From CAZKRU01 sp964555235 (lineage in GTDB: Bacteria > Verrucomicrobiota > Verrucomicrobiia > Methylacidiphilales > CAMAQI01), in assembly GCA_964555235.1 (NCBI GenBank), contig CAZKRU010000006.1, forward strand, positions 13,245 to 77,244: 64,000 nt of DNA. The letters run 5' to 3'. The first letter of the stretch is position 1. Each line of letters begins with the position of its first letter. The notes under the pieces are model-generated. The model ran no database searches. It had not been told where the DNA came from and saw only the letters and a program-made list of their open reading frames with translations. Shown piece by piece: positions 7,816 through 16,772 of the stretch. The position numbers were made by a program, and so were the translations under genes.

Positions 7816-9351
7816 TTACTCCCACTCAATCGTCGCGGGAGGCTTGGAGGAGATATCGTAAACGACTCGATTCACTCCACGCACTTCGTTGATGATCCGG
7901 GTGGAAATTCGAGCGAGGAGATCTGGCGGCAGACGGACCCAATCGGCGGTCATTCCGTCCTGACTTTCGACGCAACGCAGTGCGATGGTGTAATCATAGG
8001 TCCGTTCGTCTCCCATGACTCCGACGCTGCGAACCGGCAGCAAGACGGCAAAGGATTGCCAGATTTTGTAATACCAATCGGAACGCTTCATCTCTTCGAC
8101 AACGATCGCATCGGCATTCCGAAGAATCACCAACCGACTCTCTTCAATCGGACCGAGACAGCGAACCGCAAGTCCAGGACCGGGGAACGGCTGACGCCAG
8201 ACCATCTCCTTCGGAAGTCCGAGTTCTTCTCCGACCAAACGCACTTCATCCTTAAAAAGCTGGCGCAATGGCTCGACCAGTTTGAATTTCATCCGTTTCG
8301 GCAATCCACCGACATTGTGATGACTCTTGATGACAGCCGCCGGATTATCGCCGATGGCGACGCTTTCAATCACGTCTGGATAGAGGGTTCCTTGCGCGAG
8401 GAATTTCGCTTTTCCAACGCGACGCATCCCCTCTTCAAAGACGCGAATAAATTCGACTCCGATAATCTTTCGCTTCGTCTCTGGATCCGAAACTCCCTTG
8501 AGTTTCTTCAAAAAACGAGGGCCGGCATGAACCGTGTGAAGCTTTAACTTGAGCCCCTCACCAAAAATCCGTTGCACCGTCTCACGCTCTCCTTTTCGTA
8601 AAAGCCCGTTATCAACAAAAATACACGAGAGCTGTTTCCCAATCGCGCGATGCAACAACGCCGCCGCGACGCTGGAATCGACTCCGCCACTCAATCCAAG
8701 GATTACCCGATCCTTGCCGACCTGTTGGCGAATCTCCTGACACGTTTTTTGAATAAACGACTTCATCGTCCAATCCGCCTTCGCCTTGCAGATGCCGATC
8801 ACGAAATTACGAACAATCTCTTTCCCACGAGGGGTATGCGAAACTTCCGGGTGAAACTGAAGTCCATAAAAATGACGGCTCGGATCTTCAATCGCCGCAA
8901 AGGGAGAATTATCCGTAATTCCAACGACCTGAAATCCCTTTGGAATTCGCGTCAGCTTGTCGCCATGACTATTCCAAATCTCCATCTTGCTCGGCAATCC
9001 CTTGAAGAGCGGCGAAGAGCGCTTGATCCGGAGTTCACCGCGTCCGTATTCACGACGCGCTCCCTTGGCGACCCAACCCTTCAAAAACCGGCCCATGAGC
9101 TGCATTCCATAACAGATTCCGAGAACCGGAACCCCGAGCTCAAAAATTCCAAGGTCCGGATGCGGTGCCTTCTTGGCATAGACGCTGGAAGGTCCTCCCG
9201 AAAGAATAATCCCCGCCGGTTTCAATGCCGCCAGAGTCTTCGCCGGAGTGTCATACCGGAGAATCTCCGAATAAACATGCAGTTCCCGAACCCGTCGCGC
9301 AATCACCTGGGTGTATTGCGACCCAAAATCCAAAATCACAATCCGACTCAT
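7816..9351 (-). CDS. guaA: GMP synthase (glutamine-hydrolysing)
   Basis: Converts XMP, glutamine and ATP to GMP, the last step of guanine nucleotide synthesis in the cytoplasm. The 511 residues are the usual length. The N-terminal class I glutamine amidotransferase domain has nucleophile C80 in LGICYGMQLMG and the FHPEVSHT His/Glu pair. The ATP pyrophosphatase domain carries the P-loop LSGGVDSS, and the dimerisation domain ends in the typical TIEWE. The start MSRIVILDFGSQYTQ is canonical and overlaps the clpP stop (ATGA), so clpP and guaA are probably cotranscribed in that order. Confidence 0.97.
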   Translation of the reverse strand: MSRIVILDFGSQYTQVIARRVRELHVYSEILRYDTPAKTLAALKPAGIILSGGPSSVYAKKAPHPDLGIFELGVPVLGICYGMQLMGRFLKGWVAKGARREYGRGELRIKRSSPLFKGLPSKMEIWNSHGDKLTRIPKGFQVVGITDNSPFAAIEDPSRHFYGLQFHPEVSHTPRGKEIVRNFVIGICKAKADWTMKSFIQKTCQEIRQQVGKDRVILGLSGGVDSSVAAALLHRAIGKQLSCIFVDNGLLRKGERETVQRIFGEGLKLKLHTVHAGPRFLKKLKGVSDPETKRKIIGVEFIRVFEEGMRRVGKAKFLAQGTLYPDVIESVAIGDNPAAVIKSHHNVGGLPKRMKFKLVEPLRQLFKDEVRLVGEELGLPKEMVWRQPFPGPGLAVRCLGPIEESRLVILRNADAIVVEEMKRSDWYYKIWQSFAVLLPVRSVGVMGDERTYDYTIALRCVESQDGMTADWVRLPPDLLARISTRIINEVRGVNRVVYDISSKPPATIEWE

Positions 9352-9938
9352 AACTCGTCCATCGAATGAATAATCTTTCCAACCAGGCCATAAGCCTTGG
9401 CCTCTTCTGCTCCCATCCAGAAGTTGCGGTCCGTATCTTTTTCAATTCGCTCCATCGATTGACCCGTCTGAGTCGCAAAAAGCTGATTAAGCCGGCTCCT
9501 CATCTTGATGATCTCTTTGGCCTCGATGCTGATATCCGAAGCCTGTCCTCCGACACCACCGCTCGGCTGGTGCAACATGTAACGCGTGTTCGGAAGCGAG
9601 TAACGATTCTCTACCGGAAGCGCCGCATAAATCAACGCCCCCGCACTAGCAACCCACCCGGTCCCAATGATTTTGACCTTCGGCTTCACAAAACGGAGCA
9701 TGTCATGAATCGTATCGCCCGACTCCACGTGACCTCCCTGCGAATTGATAAAAACACGAATCTCTTCATTCGATTCTGCGGAAAGCGTGATCAAGCGCTC
9801 CGAGACTGCCTGCGCCAATTTCTGATTAATCTCCCCGTAAATCAACACCGTCCGAGATTTAAACAAACGGTCATCCGTCTTGGGACGTTCTTCTGCGGGA
9901 TTCGGGACTTCAGGCTTTTCGGGCTTCTCTTGCTTCAT
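9348..9938 (-). CDS. clpP: ATP-dependent Clp protease proteolytic subunit, divergent
   Basis: Serine peptidase of the ClpP family (196 residues), the proteolytic ring used with an AAA+ unfoldase. Catalytic S99 lies in VASAGAL, H123 in YMLHQPSGG and the Asp in the KDTDRN segment, so the triad is intact. Two family signatures differ: NSQGGHVESG replaces the common NSPGGSVTAG, and the Ser is followed by AGA rather than MGA. The N-terminus is a charged, proline-rich stretch of about 25 residues. The partner gene is guaA, not clpX, so this may be an additional ClpP paralogue. The 117-base gap upstream shows no clear promoter. Confidence 0.9.
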   Translation of the reverse strand: MKQEKPEKPEVPNPAEERPKTDDRLFKSRTVLIYGEINQKLAQAVSERLITLSAESNEEIRVFINSQGGHVESGDTIHDMLRFVKPKVKIIGTGWVASAGALIYAALPVENRYSLPNTRYMLHQPSGGVGGQASDISIEAKEIIKMRSRLNQLFATQTGQSMERIEKDTDRNFWMGAEEAKAYGLVGKIIHSMDEL

Positions 9939-10055
9939 AGGATTCTAGTTAGGGATCTCCCGGACATCAGGCAATTTCAAATTAAGAGATATTTCTGAAG
10001 AAAGCAGCTATTCAGGAACTCTCCAAAGAGCTGCGCTGCGGATTTACTGCGGTTC

Positions 10056-10679
10056 CTATCCACCAATGAGCAGCAGGTAATCCCGATAAAAAGTCAGATA
10101 GACCGCATCTCCATAAAGAGTCTGGGCGTTGTGAAGAAAGCGTTTGGCATCCTCACGCTTCCCCTGTTTCTCCGCTACTGCGGCCCGTGCAAAATAAAAC
10201 CCCGGATGCTTGTCGCTAAATCCGTCCAGCGAAACCGCCTCACGCGCCGCCACTTCCAATTGACCTTGTCGAATTAACCCGTAAATCCGGCGCAGACGAC
10301 CATCTGGATCTTTCGGCTTCTTTTCCAAAAACTCATCGTACGCCGCCAACGCCCGCGCAAATTCTCCACGAAGCAAAGCTAGGTCCCCTCGATAAAACCC
10401 GACGAGCGGATTATCCGGACTCTTGGTTTGGGCCGCTTGAAAAAATTTTTCCGCCTCGTCCCACTTCTTCTCCGCCAAGGCAATTCTTCCTCGAAGCAAT
10501 GTCGCTTTCCCCTCTTTCGGCTCTTCTTTTTCAGCCACTAACGCCGACGCTGCCGCCTTCGCATAGTCGCCACTCTTAAATGCCGTAATCGCATCCGTGA
10601 GGGCCGCTCCCTTGGTTGCGGTGTTCCCGGAAGTCGCCATCATCACTGAAACGAAGATGAGAAGAATCGTTCGGTTCAT
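10056..10679 (-). CDS. Exported tetratricopeptide-repeat protein
   Basis: A protein of about 207 residues with a signal-peptide-like start (MNRTILLIFVSVMMATSGNT) and at least three TPR-like helix pairs, seen in ALAEKKWDEAEKFFQAA and RGEFARALAAYDEFLEKKP. It probably works in the periplasm as a scaffold; the partner is unknown. Of three nearby ATGs I prefer the third, at 10679, because AGGAG lies five bases before it and it gives a normal signal peptide; the first ATG at 10697 would overlap pgl. It is the last gene of the gnd-zwf-pgl operon, though nothing in it suggests carbohydrate metabolism. Confidence 0.75.
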   Translation of the reverse strand: MNRTILLIFVSVMMATSGNTATKGAALTDAITAFKSGDYAKAAASALVAEKEEPKEGKATLLRGRIALAEKKWDEAEKFFQAAQTKSPDNPLVGFYRGDLALLRGEFARALAAYDEFLEKKPKDPDGRLRRIYGLIRQGQLEVAAREAVSLDGFSDKHPGFYFARAAVAEKQGKREDAKRFLHNAQTLYGDAVYLTFYRDYLLLIGG

Positions 10680-10687
10680 CATCACTC

Positions 10688-11359
10688 CTATCGACACCAG
10701 AAAAGGTGGATATCGCGAACTGCCACCAACCCTGATGGAATCTCCGGATCCTGACGCTGAAGCCGCTCCACCATCTCGGCTTTGTTCTCTCCCACAACTA
10801 AAAACCAGACCTCACGCGCGCCATTCAAAGTCGGATAGGTCATCGTCAAACGGGTGCTCTTCATTTGAGGCACCTCGTTCACAACCGCATACTGCATCAT
10901 TTCATTCAATGCTTCGGTTCCAGGAAAAAGCGATGCAGTGTGGCCATCCGTCCCGAGTCCCAACAACATGATATCCATTCGAGGCGGTTCCCCCAAACGA
11001 TCACGCAACATTTGATTGTAACGTTCTGCCGCAATTTTGGCATCAGGAGCGGGGTGCCAGGAATGAAGCTGCCGATCAAACCCCGGAAGATCCTTCCCGA
11101 GCGATTCCCGAATCATGCGCTCGTTGCTCGCTTCATGATCAGAGGGAACCCATCGCTCATCTCCAATCCACCACTCAATCCGATCCCAGGGAAGCGACAA
11201 CTTCCGCAGCGCTCGATAAAATTCCGCCGGAGTCGATCCTCCACAAAGCGAAACGTGTGCCACCCCACGCTCTTGAATCGCCGCCTGAACTTGCATTTCA
11301 AAACGACGCGTCAGCGCCTGAATCCAATCGGTAGAATTGGAAGAAAGGTGATTTATCAT
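10688..11359 (-). CDS. pgl: 6-phosphogluconolactonase
   Basis: Hydrolyses 6-phosphogluconolactone to 6-phosphogluconate, the second step of the oxidative pentose phosphate pathway. The 223 residues match the DevB/NagB-fold family: VSLCGGSTPAEFYRAL near the N-terminus, WWIGDERWVPSDHEASN in the middle and LLGLGTDGHTASLFPG at the active site, with its conserved GxDGHxASLFP. The gene starts three bases after zwf and is followed by a TPR protein whose ribosome site overlaps the pgl stop. All three pathway enzymes are adjacent, in the order gnd-zwf-pgl. Confidence 0.96.
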   Translation of the reverse strand: MINHLSSNSTDWIQALTRRFEMQVQAAIQERGVAHVSLCGGSTPAEFYRALRKLSLPWDRIEWWIGDERWVPSDHEASNERMIRESLGKDLPGFDRQLHSWHPAPDAKIAAERYNQMLRDRLGEPPRMDIMLLGLGTDGHTASLFPGTEALNEMMQYAVVNEVPQMKSTRLTMTYPTLNGAREVWFLVVGENKAEMVERLQRQDPEIPSGLVAVRDIHLFWCR

Positions 11360-11362
11360 GGA

Positions 11363-12880
11363 TCAAACCGGCTTCGCCCAACTCCGTCCATCACGACGCA
11401 AAAGCTCGTCTGCCTCGACCGGACCCATGGATCCCGGAGCATAGAGAGGAAGATAACGAGTATCCTCCCCCTTCCACGCAGCACGAAGCGCGTCGACAAT
11501 CCGCCACGCCTGCTCCACTTCGTCCGAACGCGTAAAGAGCGTTGACTCGCCGATCAGCGCATCACAAATCAGTCGTTCATACGCTTCCGGCAGATAGTGA
11601 GAGCCACTCGCCCGATAGTTAAAGCTCATCTCGACTTGCTTCATCGACGGCTGGCCCGGGACCTTCGTGTTGAAGTGCAGGTGAATCCCTTCATCCGGCT
11701 GAATCCGAATTCGGAGCCAGTTCCGACTGACATAGTGATTGGACGCCGCAAAGAGAACGCTCGGAGGTCGTGTGAAAACAATGGAGATTTCGCTGAACTG
11801 TTGCTGCAACGCTTTGCCCGTTCGAAGATAAAAAGGAACGCCACTCCAGCGCCAATTATCAATCTCCAATCGCAACGCCACGTAAGTCTCGGTCATGGAA
11901 TCCGGAGGAACGCGATCTTCCTGCCGATACGGCAGCACTTGTTTTCCATCCGTGACGCCTCCTCCATATTGAGCACGAACTGAACGTTTCAAGATTTCTT
12001 CCGCAGAAGGCATCGTCACGGAATGCAGCACCTTCACTTTTTCATCGCGAATCGATTCCGCCGTCAGTGAAGCGGGCGGCTCCATGGCGATCAGCGTAAG
12101 CAACTGCAAGAGGTGATTCTGGAGCATGTCACGTCCGGCCCCGGCACCATCGTAATAACCGCCACGCCCTTCGACTCCAACTTTTTCCGCCACGGTAATC
12201 TGGACGTGATCGATGTAGCGACGATTCCAAAGTGGCTCGTAGATCGAATTTCCAAATCGGAAATAGAGAAGATTCTGAACCGTCTCTTTGCCAAGGTAGT
12301 GATCAATGCGGTAGATTGTCTTTTCCGGGAAATACTTCGCCAGATCCGAATTCAATTTCTTGGCGCTCGGATGATCTTCTCCAAACGGTTTTTCGACGAT
12401 CAAGCGTCTGAGATCCGTTGAATCCTCTTGTGGAGCAAGTCCCGCCTTGAAGAGATTTTCCGCAACGACGCAGAAGAACGAAGGAGAGGTCGCCAGATAA
12501 AAGAGAAAGCTCCCCTTATAATACTTGCTTCCAGGGAGAGTCTTAAGACGCTCCGCAAGGGCCGTATAATCTTCAGTCTTCGGCAGATCCCCCTGTTGAT
12601 AAAAGATCCGGGGCGCGAGCCAGTTCCAGACCTCCTCACTCACCGGCTTGGTGTGTGAGAATTTATCAAGGGACGCCTTCAGTTCCGTACGAAATTCTTC
12701 ATCGGTCTTGGGACGACGGGCAAACCCAATAATCGTGAAACCCTCCGGCAGCTGACCATTTTTGGCCAGGTGGTAGAATGCCGGAATAATTTTGCGATGG
12801 GTTAAATCGCCCGTTGCTCCAAAAATGACCGCCGCCGTGGCGGGGACTTTGGTCGGGGGGGTCAGCGAGATCTCGCTCAT
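11363..12880 (-). CDS. zwf: Glucose-6-phosphate 1-dehydrogenase
   Basis: Oxidises glucose 6-phosphate to 6-phosphogluconolactone and makes NADPH. The 505 residues include the nucleotide-binding GATGDLTHRK near residue 22 and the substrate motif RIDHYLGKE with its catalytic His nearby. I chose the ATG at 12880 over the one at 12886 because AAGGAA lies six bases before it and would touch the earlier codon. It follows gnd by about a dozen bases and precedes pgl by three, so the pathway enzymes are almost certainly one transcript. Confidence 0.96.
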   Translation of the reverse strand: MSEISLTPPTKVPATAAVIFGATGDLTHRKIIPAFYHLAKNGQLPEGFTIIGFARRPKTDEEFRTELKASLDKFSHTKPVSEEVWNWLAPRIFYQQGDLPKTEDYTALAERLKTLPGSKYYKGSFLFYLATSPSFFCVVAENLFKAGLAPQEDSTDLRRLIVEKPFGEDHPSAKKLNSDLAKYFPEKTIYRIDHYLGKETVQNLLYFRFGNSIYEPLWNRRYIDHVQITVAEKVGVEGRGGYYDGAGAGRDMLQNHLLQLLTLIAMEPPASLTAESIRDEKVKVLHSVTMPSAEEILKRSVRAQYGGGVTDGKQVLPYRQEDRVPPDSMTETYVALRLEIDNWRWSGVPFYLRTGKALQQQFSEISIVFTRPPSVLFAASNHYVSRNWLRIRIQPDEGIHLHFNTKVPGQPSMKQVEMSFNYRASGSHYLPEAYERLICDALIGESTLFTRSDEVEQAWRIVDALRAAWKGEDTRYLPLYAPGSMGPVEADELLRRDGRSWAKPV

Positions 12881-12892
12881 GGTCATTTCCTT

Positions 12893-14341
12893 TTAGACGT
12901 TATAAGTCGTGGATGAAACCGAACCGCCGCGGCCGGTCCAATTGGTGTGGAAGAACTCGCCGCGTGGCTTGTCGGTCCGCTCATAGGTGTGCGCCCCGAA
13001 ATAGTCGCGCTGCGCCTGCAAGAGGTTCGCCGGCAAACTTGCCCGACGGTATCCGTCAAAAAACGAGAGCGCCGTGGTGAAGGTCGGCATTGGAATTCCA
13101 TTCAGAACTCCGGTCGAAATCACCCGACGCCAAGCCTCCTGACACTTCGCGATCTCCGCCTTGAAAAAATCATCAAGCAGAAGATTCTGGAGTTTTGCAT
13201 TCTTATCAAACGCCTCTTTGATCTTGCCGAGGAAGCGGCTGCGAATAATACATCCACCCCGCCACATCAGCGCGATTCCTCCGTAATTCAAATTCCAATT
13301 TTGCTCCTTGGCTGCTGCCTTAAGCAACATGTAGCCCTGAGCATAAGAGACAATCTTCGAGGCGTAGAGTGCCTGGCGCACGTCTTCGATAAACGCTTTA
13401 CGATCTCCCGTGAAGGCGAGCTTCGGTCCCTTGATCTGCTTTTCCGCTTCCACCCGTTCGGCCTTCAACGCCGAGATGCAACGGGCAAAAACCGCTTCCG
13501 CAATCAGCGTCACCGGCATCCCGGTATCGCAAGCTGATTCGACCGTCCACTTTCCGGTTCCTTTTTGGCCGGCCGCATCAAGGATCTTATCCACCAACGG
13601 TCCACCGTCGGCGTCCTTGAACGCAAGAATGTCGCGTGTAATTTCAATCAGGTACGAGTCGAGCTCGCTCTTGTTCCATTCCGTGAAAACCGAAGCCATC
13701 TCGTCCGGCTTCATTCCAACGACTTCACGCAAGAGATGATACGCTTCGCAGATCAACTGCATATCGCCATACTCAATTCCATTATGAACCATTTTCACAT
13801 AGTGACCCGAACCCGTCTCGCCAACCCAGTCACAACAAGGAGCTCCTCCGTCGACTTTGGCACTGATCGCCTGGAAAATCGGCTTCACATGTTCCCATGC
13901 CGCCGAAGAACCGCCCGGCATGATCGAGGGACCCGTACGAGCACCTTCTTCACCACCCGAAACTCCGGAACCGATAAAGAGGAATCCTTTGCTTTCGAGA
14001 TATTGCGTGCGACGCAGCGAATCGGTGTAGAGCGAATTTCCTCCGTCGATAATAATATCTCCTTTTTCAAGAAACGGGAGGGTCTGCTCAATAAAATCAT
14101 CCACAGCCGATCCGGCCTTCACCATCAACATCAAACGACGCGGACGCTTCAGCTTGCCGCAAAGCTCCTGGATCGAGTGCGCTCCCACCACTTTTGTCCC
14201 TTTGGCTTCGTTGGCCAAAAAAGCGTCGACCTTTGAGGTCGTCCGATTGTAAACCGCCACGACGAAGCCGTGGTCGTTCATATTCAACACGAGGTTCTGG
14301 CCCATGACGGCGAGACCGATCAATCCGATATCTGCTTGCAT
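12893..14341 (-). CDS. gnd: 6-phosphogluconate dehydrogenase, decarboxylating
   Basis: Oxidatively decarboxylates 6-phosphogluconate to ribulose 5-phosphate with NADPH formation. At 482 residues it is the long, usual form. Visible marks are the Rossmann start IGLIGLAVMGQNL, the VYNRTTSKVD loop, the IIDGGNSLYTDS segment, the family signature HYVKMVHNGIEYGDMQ and the C-terminal FHTNWTGRGG. The GxxVMG loop has Leu-Ala where GxGVMG is common. It is the first gene of the operon and an AAAGGGAT lies before its ATG. The 174-base divergent gap to the LptF-type gene must hold both promoters; I see no strong match. Confidence 0.97.
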   Translation of the reverse strand: MQADIGLIGLAVMGQNLVLNMNDHGFVVAVYNRTTSKVDAFLANEAKGTKVVGAHSIQELCGKLKRPRRLMLMVKAGSAVDDFIEQTLPFLEKGDIIIDGGNSLYTDSLRRTQYLESKGFLFIGSGVSGGEEGARTGPSIMPGGSSAAWEHVKPIFQAISAKVDGGAPCCDWVGETGSGHYVKMVHNGIEYGDMQLICEAYHLLREVVGMKPDEMASVFTEWNKSELDSYLIEITRDILAFKDADGGPLVDKILDAAGQKGTGKWTVESACDTGMPVTLIAEAVFARCISALKAERVEAEKQIKGPKLAFTGDRKAFIEDVRQALYASKIVSYAQGYMLLKAAAKEQNWNLNYGGIALMWRGGCIIRSRFLGKIKEAFDKNAKLQNLLLDDFFKAEIAKCQEAWRRVISTGVLNGIPMPTFTTALSFFDGYRRASLPANLLQAQRDYFGAHTYERTDKPRGEFFHTNWTGRGGSVSSTTYNV

Positions 14342-14515
14342 CGTCTATCCCTTTCGTTGACTGCGTTTTCTTCCTGCAATTCAGACAGATGGGGTAAAAA
14401 GTAAAGCTCTTTTCGCAGAGGGAGTCTGATTCGCCCATATTTCGATCGAGCAAATCTGCCATTCAATTTTGGATTGGCCATTCCTCCGGGATTTCGGTAC
14501 AACCCGACGACTGCC

Positions 14516-15631
14516 ATGACGAAGCTCTACTTTCGCTATCTCCTCTTCGAGCTCATCAAGCCCTTCCTCTTCTGTCTGATCGCCTTCAGTGCGCTCTGGC
14601 TCATTGCCGATCTGCTCGGCTCTCTGGATGATTTCATTCAACTCAAAGCCCCCTGGCCGATCATCTTCGAATTCTACCTCGTTCAGATTCCCCGAATGCT
14701 CACCCTCGTTCTCCCGATCACCTTTCTCTTCTCGACGCTCTACACGCTCCTCTCCCTAACTCGACACAATGAAACCGTTTCCCTGCAGGCCGCAGGCCTC
14801 AGTTGGGCTCAACTCTATTCCCCCTTTCTTTGGGTCGGGATCATCGTCTGGTTTGGACTCCTGCTCCTGGTCACCGGTCCCGCCTCACAGGCAGAAGCAC
14901 GTCGCGCAGCCATCCAAGATCAGTTGCGGAACCATACCACTCGAAGTCCGGTCAAAAAAAACCTCCCCTATTATGATCTGGTCAAACGACAAGCCTGGTA
15001 TCTGCAGACGTTGGATCCGGTGAAAGGACGCGCGGAAGGGATTGAAATTACCCAGCTCGACGACTTGGGACGCGATCAGATGAAATGCTTCGCCCAATCC
15101 GCACAATGGAACGGACGTCATTGGGTCCTCACCCAAGTCAAACAACTGACCTTTTCGCCGTTGGGCGATATTCAAAGCGATGTTCTTCTTCCCACCTTTC
15201 AGGGAATCCAATTCACTTCGTCTCCCCGACAGCTCGCCTTGCTTCAATCCCGGCCGGACGAATTGAACTTCCGTCAACTCCTCGTCTTCCTCGACTCCGC
15301 CAATACCCGCTCCAAACTGAGTCTTGCTCCCTACCGCACTCAACTCCATCAACAACTCGCCTATCCTTTCATGGCAGTCGTCCTCCTCCTCTTTGCCCTC
15401 GCCTTCTGCGGACATACGTCTCGTCGCAATCCAGCCGTCGGGGTTTTCAATGCGATCTTCATTTTGCTCGGATACTTCTTTGTCATGCACTTCTTCCTCG
15501 CCATGGGCCGAAGCGCGCGTCTCCCCGCCCTTCTAGCTGCGTGGTCAACTCCATTGATCTTCACCGGAATTGGCAGTTACCTCCTCGCCCGGCGGACCGG
15601 GTTCTGGCAGGGGCTTTTTAGAGGATTCTGA
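14516..15631 (+). CDS. LptF/LptG family lipopolysaccharide export permease
   Basis: The 371-residue inner-membrane protein has transmembrane segments near residues 10-35, 50-75 and 95-120, a large periplasmic domain in the middle and three more segments at the C-terminus (PFMAVVLLLFALAFCG onward). This is the LptF/LptG (YjgP/YjgQ) layout; these permeases with LptB extract lipopolysaccharide and pass it to LptC/A. Only one permease is here, so the partner must lie elsewhere; I cannot say which of the pair this is. The ATG at 14516 places MTKLYFRYLLFE at the start, typical for the family; an upstream ATG at 14474 adds 14 residues that do not fit. Confidence 0.9.
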   Translation: MTKLYFRYLLFELIKPFLFCLIAFSALWLIADLLGSLDDFIQLKAPWPIIFEFYLVQIPRMLTLVLPITFLFSTLYTLLSLTRHNETVSLQAAGLSWAQLYSPFLWVGIIVWFGLLLLVTGPASQAEARRAAIQDQLRNHTTRSPVKKNLPYYDLVKRQAWYLQTLDPVKGRAEGIEITQLDDLGRDQMKCFAQSAQWNGRHWVLTQVKQLTFSPLGDIQSDVLLPTFQGIQFTSSPRQLALLQSRPDELNFRQLLVFLDSANTRSKLSLAPYRTQLHQQLAYPFMAVVLLLFALAFCGHTSRRNPAVGVFNAIFILLGYFFVMHFFLAMGRSARLPALLAAWSTPLIFTGIGSYLLARRTGFWQGLFRGF

Positions 15632-15634
15632 ACG

Positions 15635-16663
15635 GTGCTTCTTTCCCTAATGCATCGAGGGATCGTCTGTATCGTTCTCGTCCTTCTCTCGCTCCTTGAA
15701 GGAATGGCGGACTCCCATTCGGCGACGGCTCGACACGGACAACTCCAAGTCATCGGAACTCAGCTCTGCAATAGCCGAGGAAAACCGATCCAGCTCCGAG
15801 GCATGAGCACTCACGGACTCCAATGGTACGGATGGGATGACAAACTCTCCGCAGCTTCATTGGATGCACTTTCGAACGATTGGAAATCCGACATCCTCCG
15901 TCTCTCGATGTACCCGGACGAGGAGGGCTATAAATCCAATCCCGCCCACTTCCGTGCCATGGTGGATACCCTCGTGGATCAAACCGTGAACCGGGGAATG
16001 TACTGCATTCTGGATTGGCACATACTGAATCCCGGAGATCCACTGGATAATCTCGACAAGGCAAAAGAGTTTTTTTCTTATCTCTCCAAAAAGCATGGCT
16101 CCAAAAAACGCATTTTATACGAAATCTGCAACGAGCCGAATGGGAAGGACGTTACTTGGGAAAAAATCAAAAGCTATGCTGAAATCATGATTCCCCTGAT
16201 CCGGCTTCATGATCCCGATGGGATCATTATCGTCGGCACCCCCGCTTGGTCATCCCTCGGAATTTCAGAGCCGCTCTTAAAAAAAGAGTTCCTCGCATCA
16301 CCGATTAAAGGAAGCCTCGCCCACAATCTACTCTACTCTTTCCACTTCTACGCGGACCCCCACCAAGAGACCTACCGAACTCAATTTAGCTCGATTGCCG
16401 AACGACTTCCTATTTTCGTAACAGAATGGGGTTCTCAGGGGGAGAGCGGGGATGGAAAAAATAATTTTGAAAGCACCCAGGCCTGGCTCGATTTACTCGA
16501 TCATTACCAGATCAGCGCGTGCAACTGGAATTACTCAGATGACAAACGATCCGGTGCCGTCTGGAAAAAAGGAACCCTCCCCAAGGGCCCCTTCACGGAC
16601 GATCAACTCAAAGAGGCCGGTCTCTTTGTGAAAAAATGGATTCAAGCCGGCTCGAAAGATTAG
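15635..16663 (+). CDS. Secreted glycoside hydrolase family 5 endoglucanase
   Basis: A 342-residue protein, if the GTG at 15635 is used; an ATG at 15650 is also possible. It has a signal peptide (IVCIVLVLLSLLEGMADS) followed by a single GH5 catalytic domain. The general acid/base E167 is in YEICNEPNG and the nucleophile E264 in IFVTEWGSQ, both canonical. RGMSTHGLQWYG and CILDWHILNPGDP fit subfamily 2 cellulases, though other beta-glucans are possible substrates. There is no carbohydrate-binding module. It starts three bases after the LptF/G permease, an unusual partner, and may be read through from it. Confidence 0.88.
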   Translation: MLLSLMHRGIVCIVLVLLSLLEGMADSHSATARHGQLQVIGTQLCNSRGKPIQLRGMSTHGLQWYGWDDKLSAASLDALSNDWKSDILRLSMYPDEEGYKSNPAHFRAMVDTLVDQTVNRGMYCILDWHILNPGDPLDNLDKAKEFFSYLSKKHGSKKRILYEICNEPNGKDVTWEKIKSYAEIMIPLIRLHDPDGIIIVGTPAWSSLGISEPLLKKEFLASPIKGSLAHNLLYSFHFYADPHQETYRTQFSSIAERLPIFVTEWGSQGESGDGKNNFESTQAWLDLLDHYQISACNWNYSDDKRSGAVWKKGTLPKGPFTDDQLKEAGLFVKKWIQAGSKD

Positions 16664-16672
16664 CGCATTTTA

Positions 16673-16735
16673 GAAACTCAAGAAACAAAAAGCAAACGGG
16701 ATCACCCTATTTTTCCTGAGTTCGTGAGTTCCTGA
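16673..16735. repeat. Imperfect inverted repeat with GAACTCA words
   Basis: Between the convergent glucanase and histidine kinase genes, GAAACTCAAGAAAC (16673-16686) faces CCTGAGTTCGTGAGTTCCTGA (16715-16735). Each arm repeats a GAACTCA-like word about every ten bases. It may serve as a two-way terminator. The arms match imperfectly. Confidence 0.45.
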
Positions 16736-16772
16736 TTTAAAAAAGTGCGACTACAGTTTTTATCAACTTACG

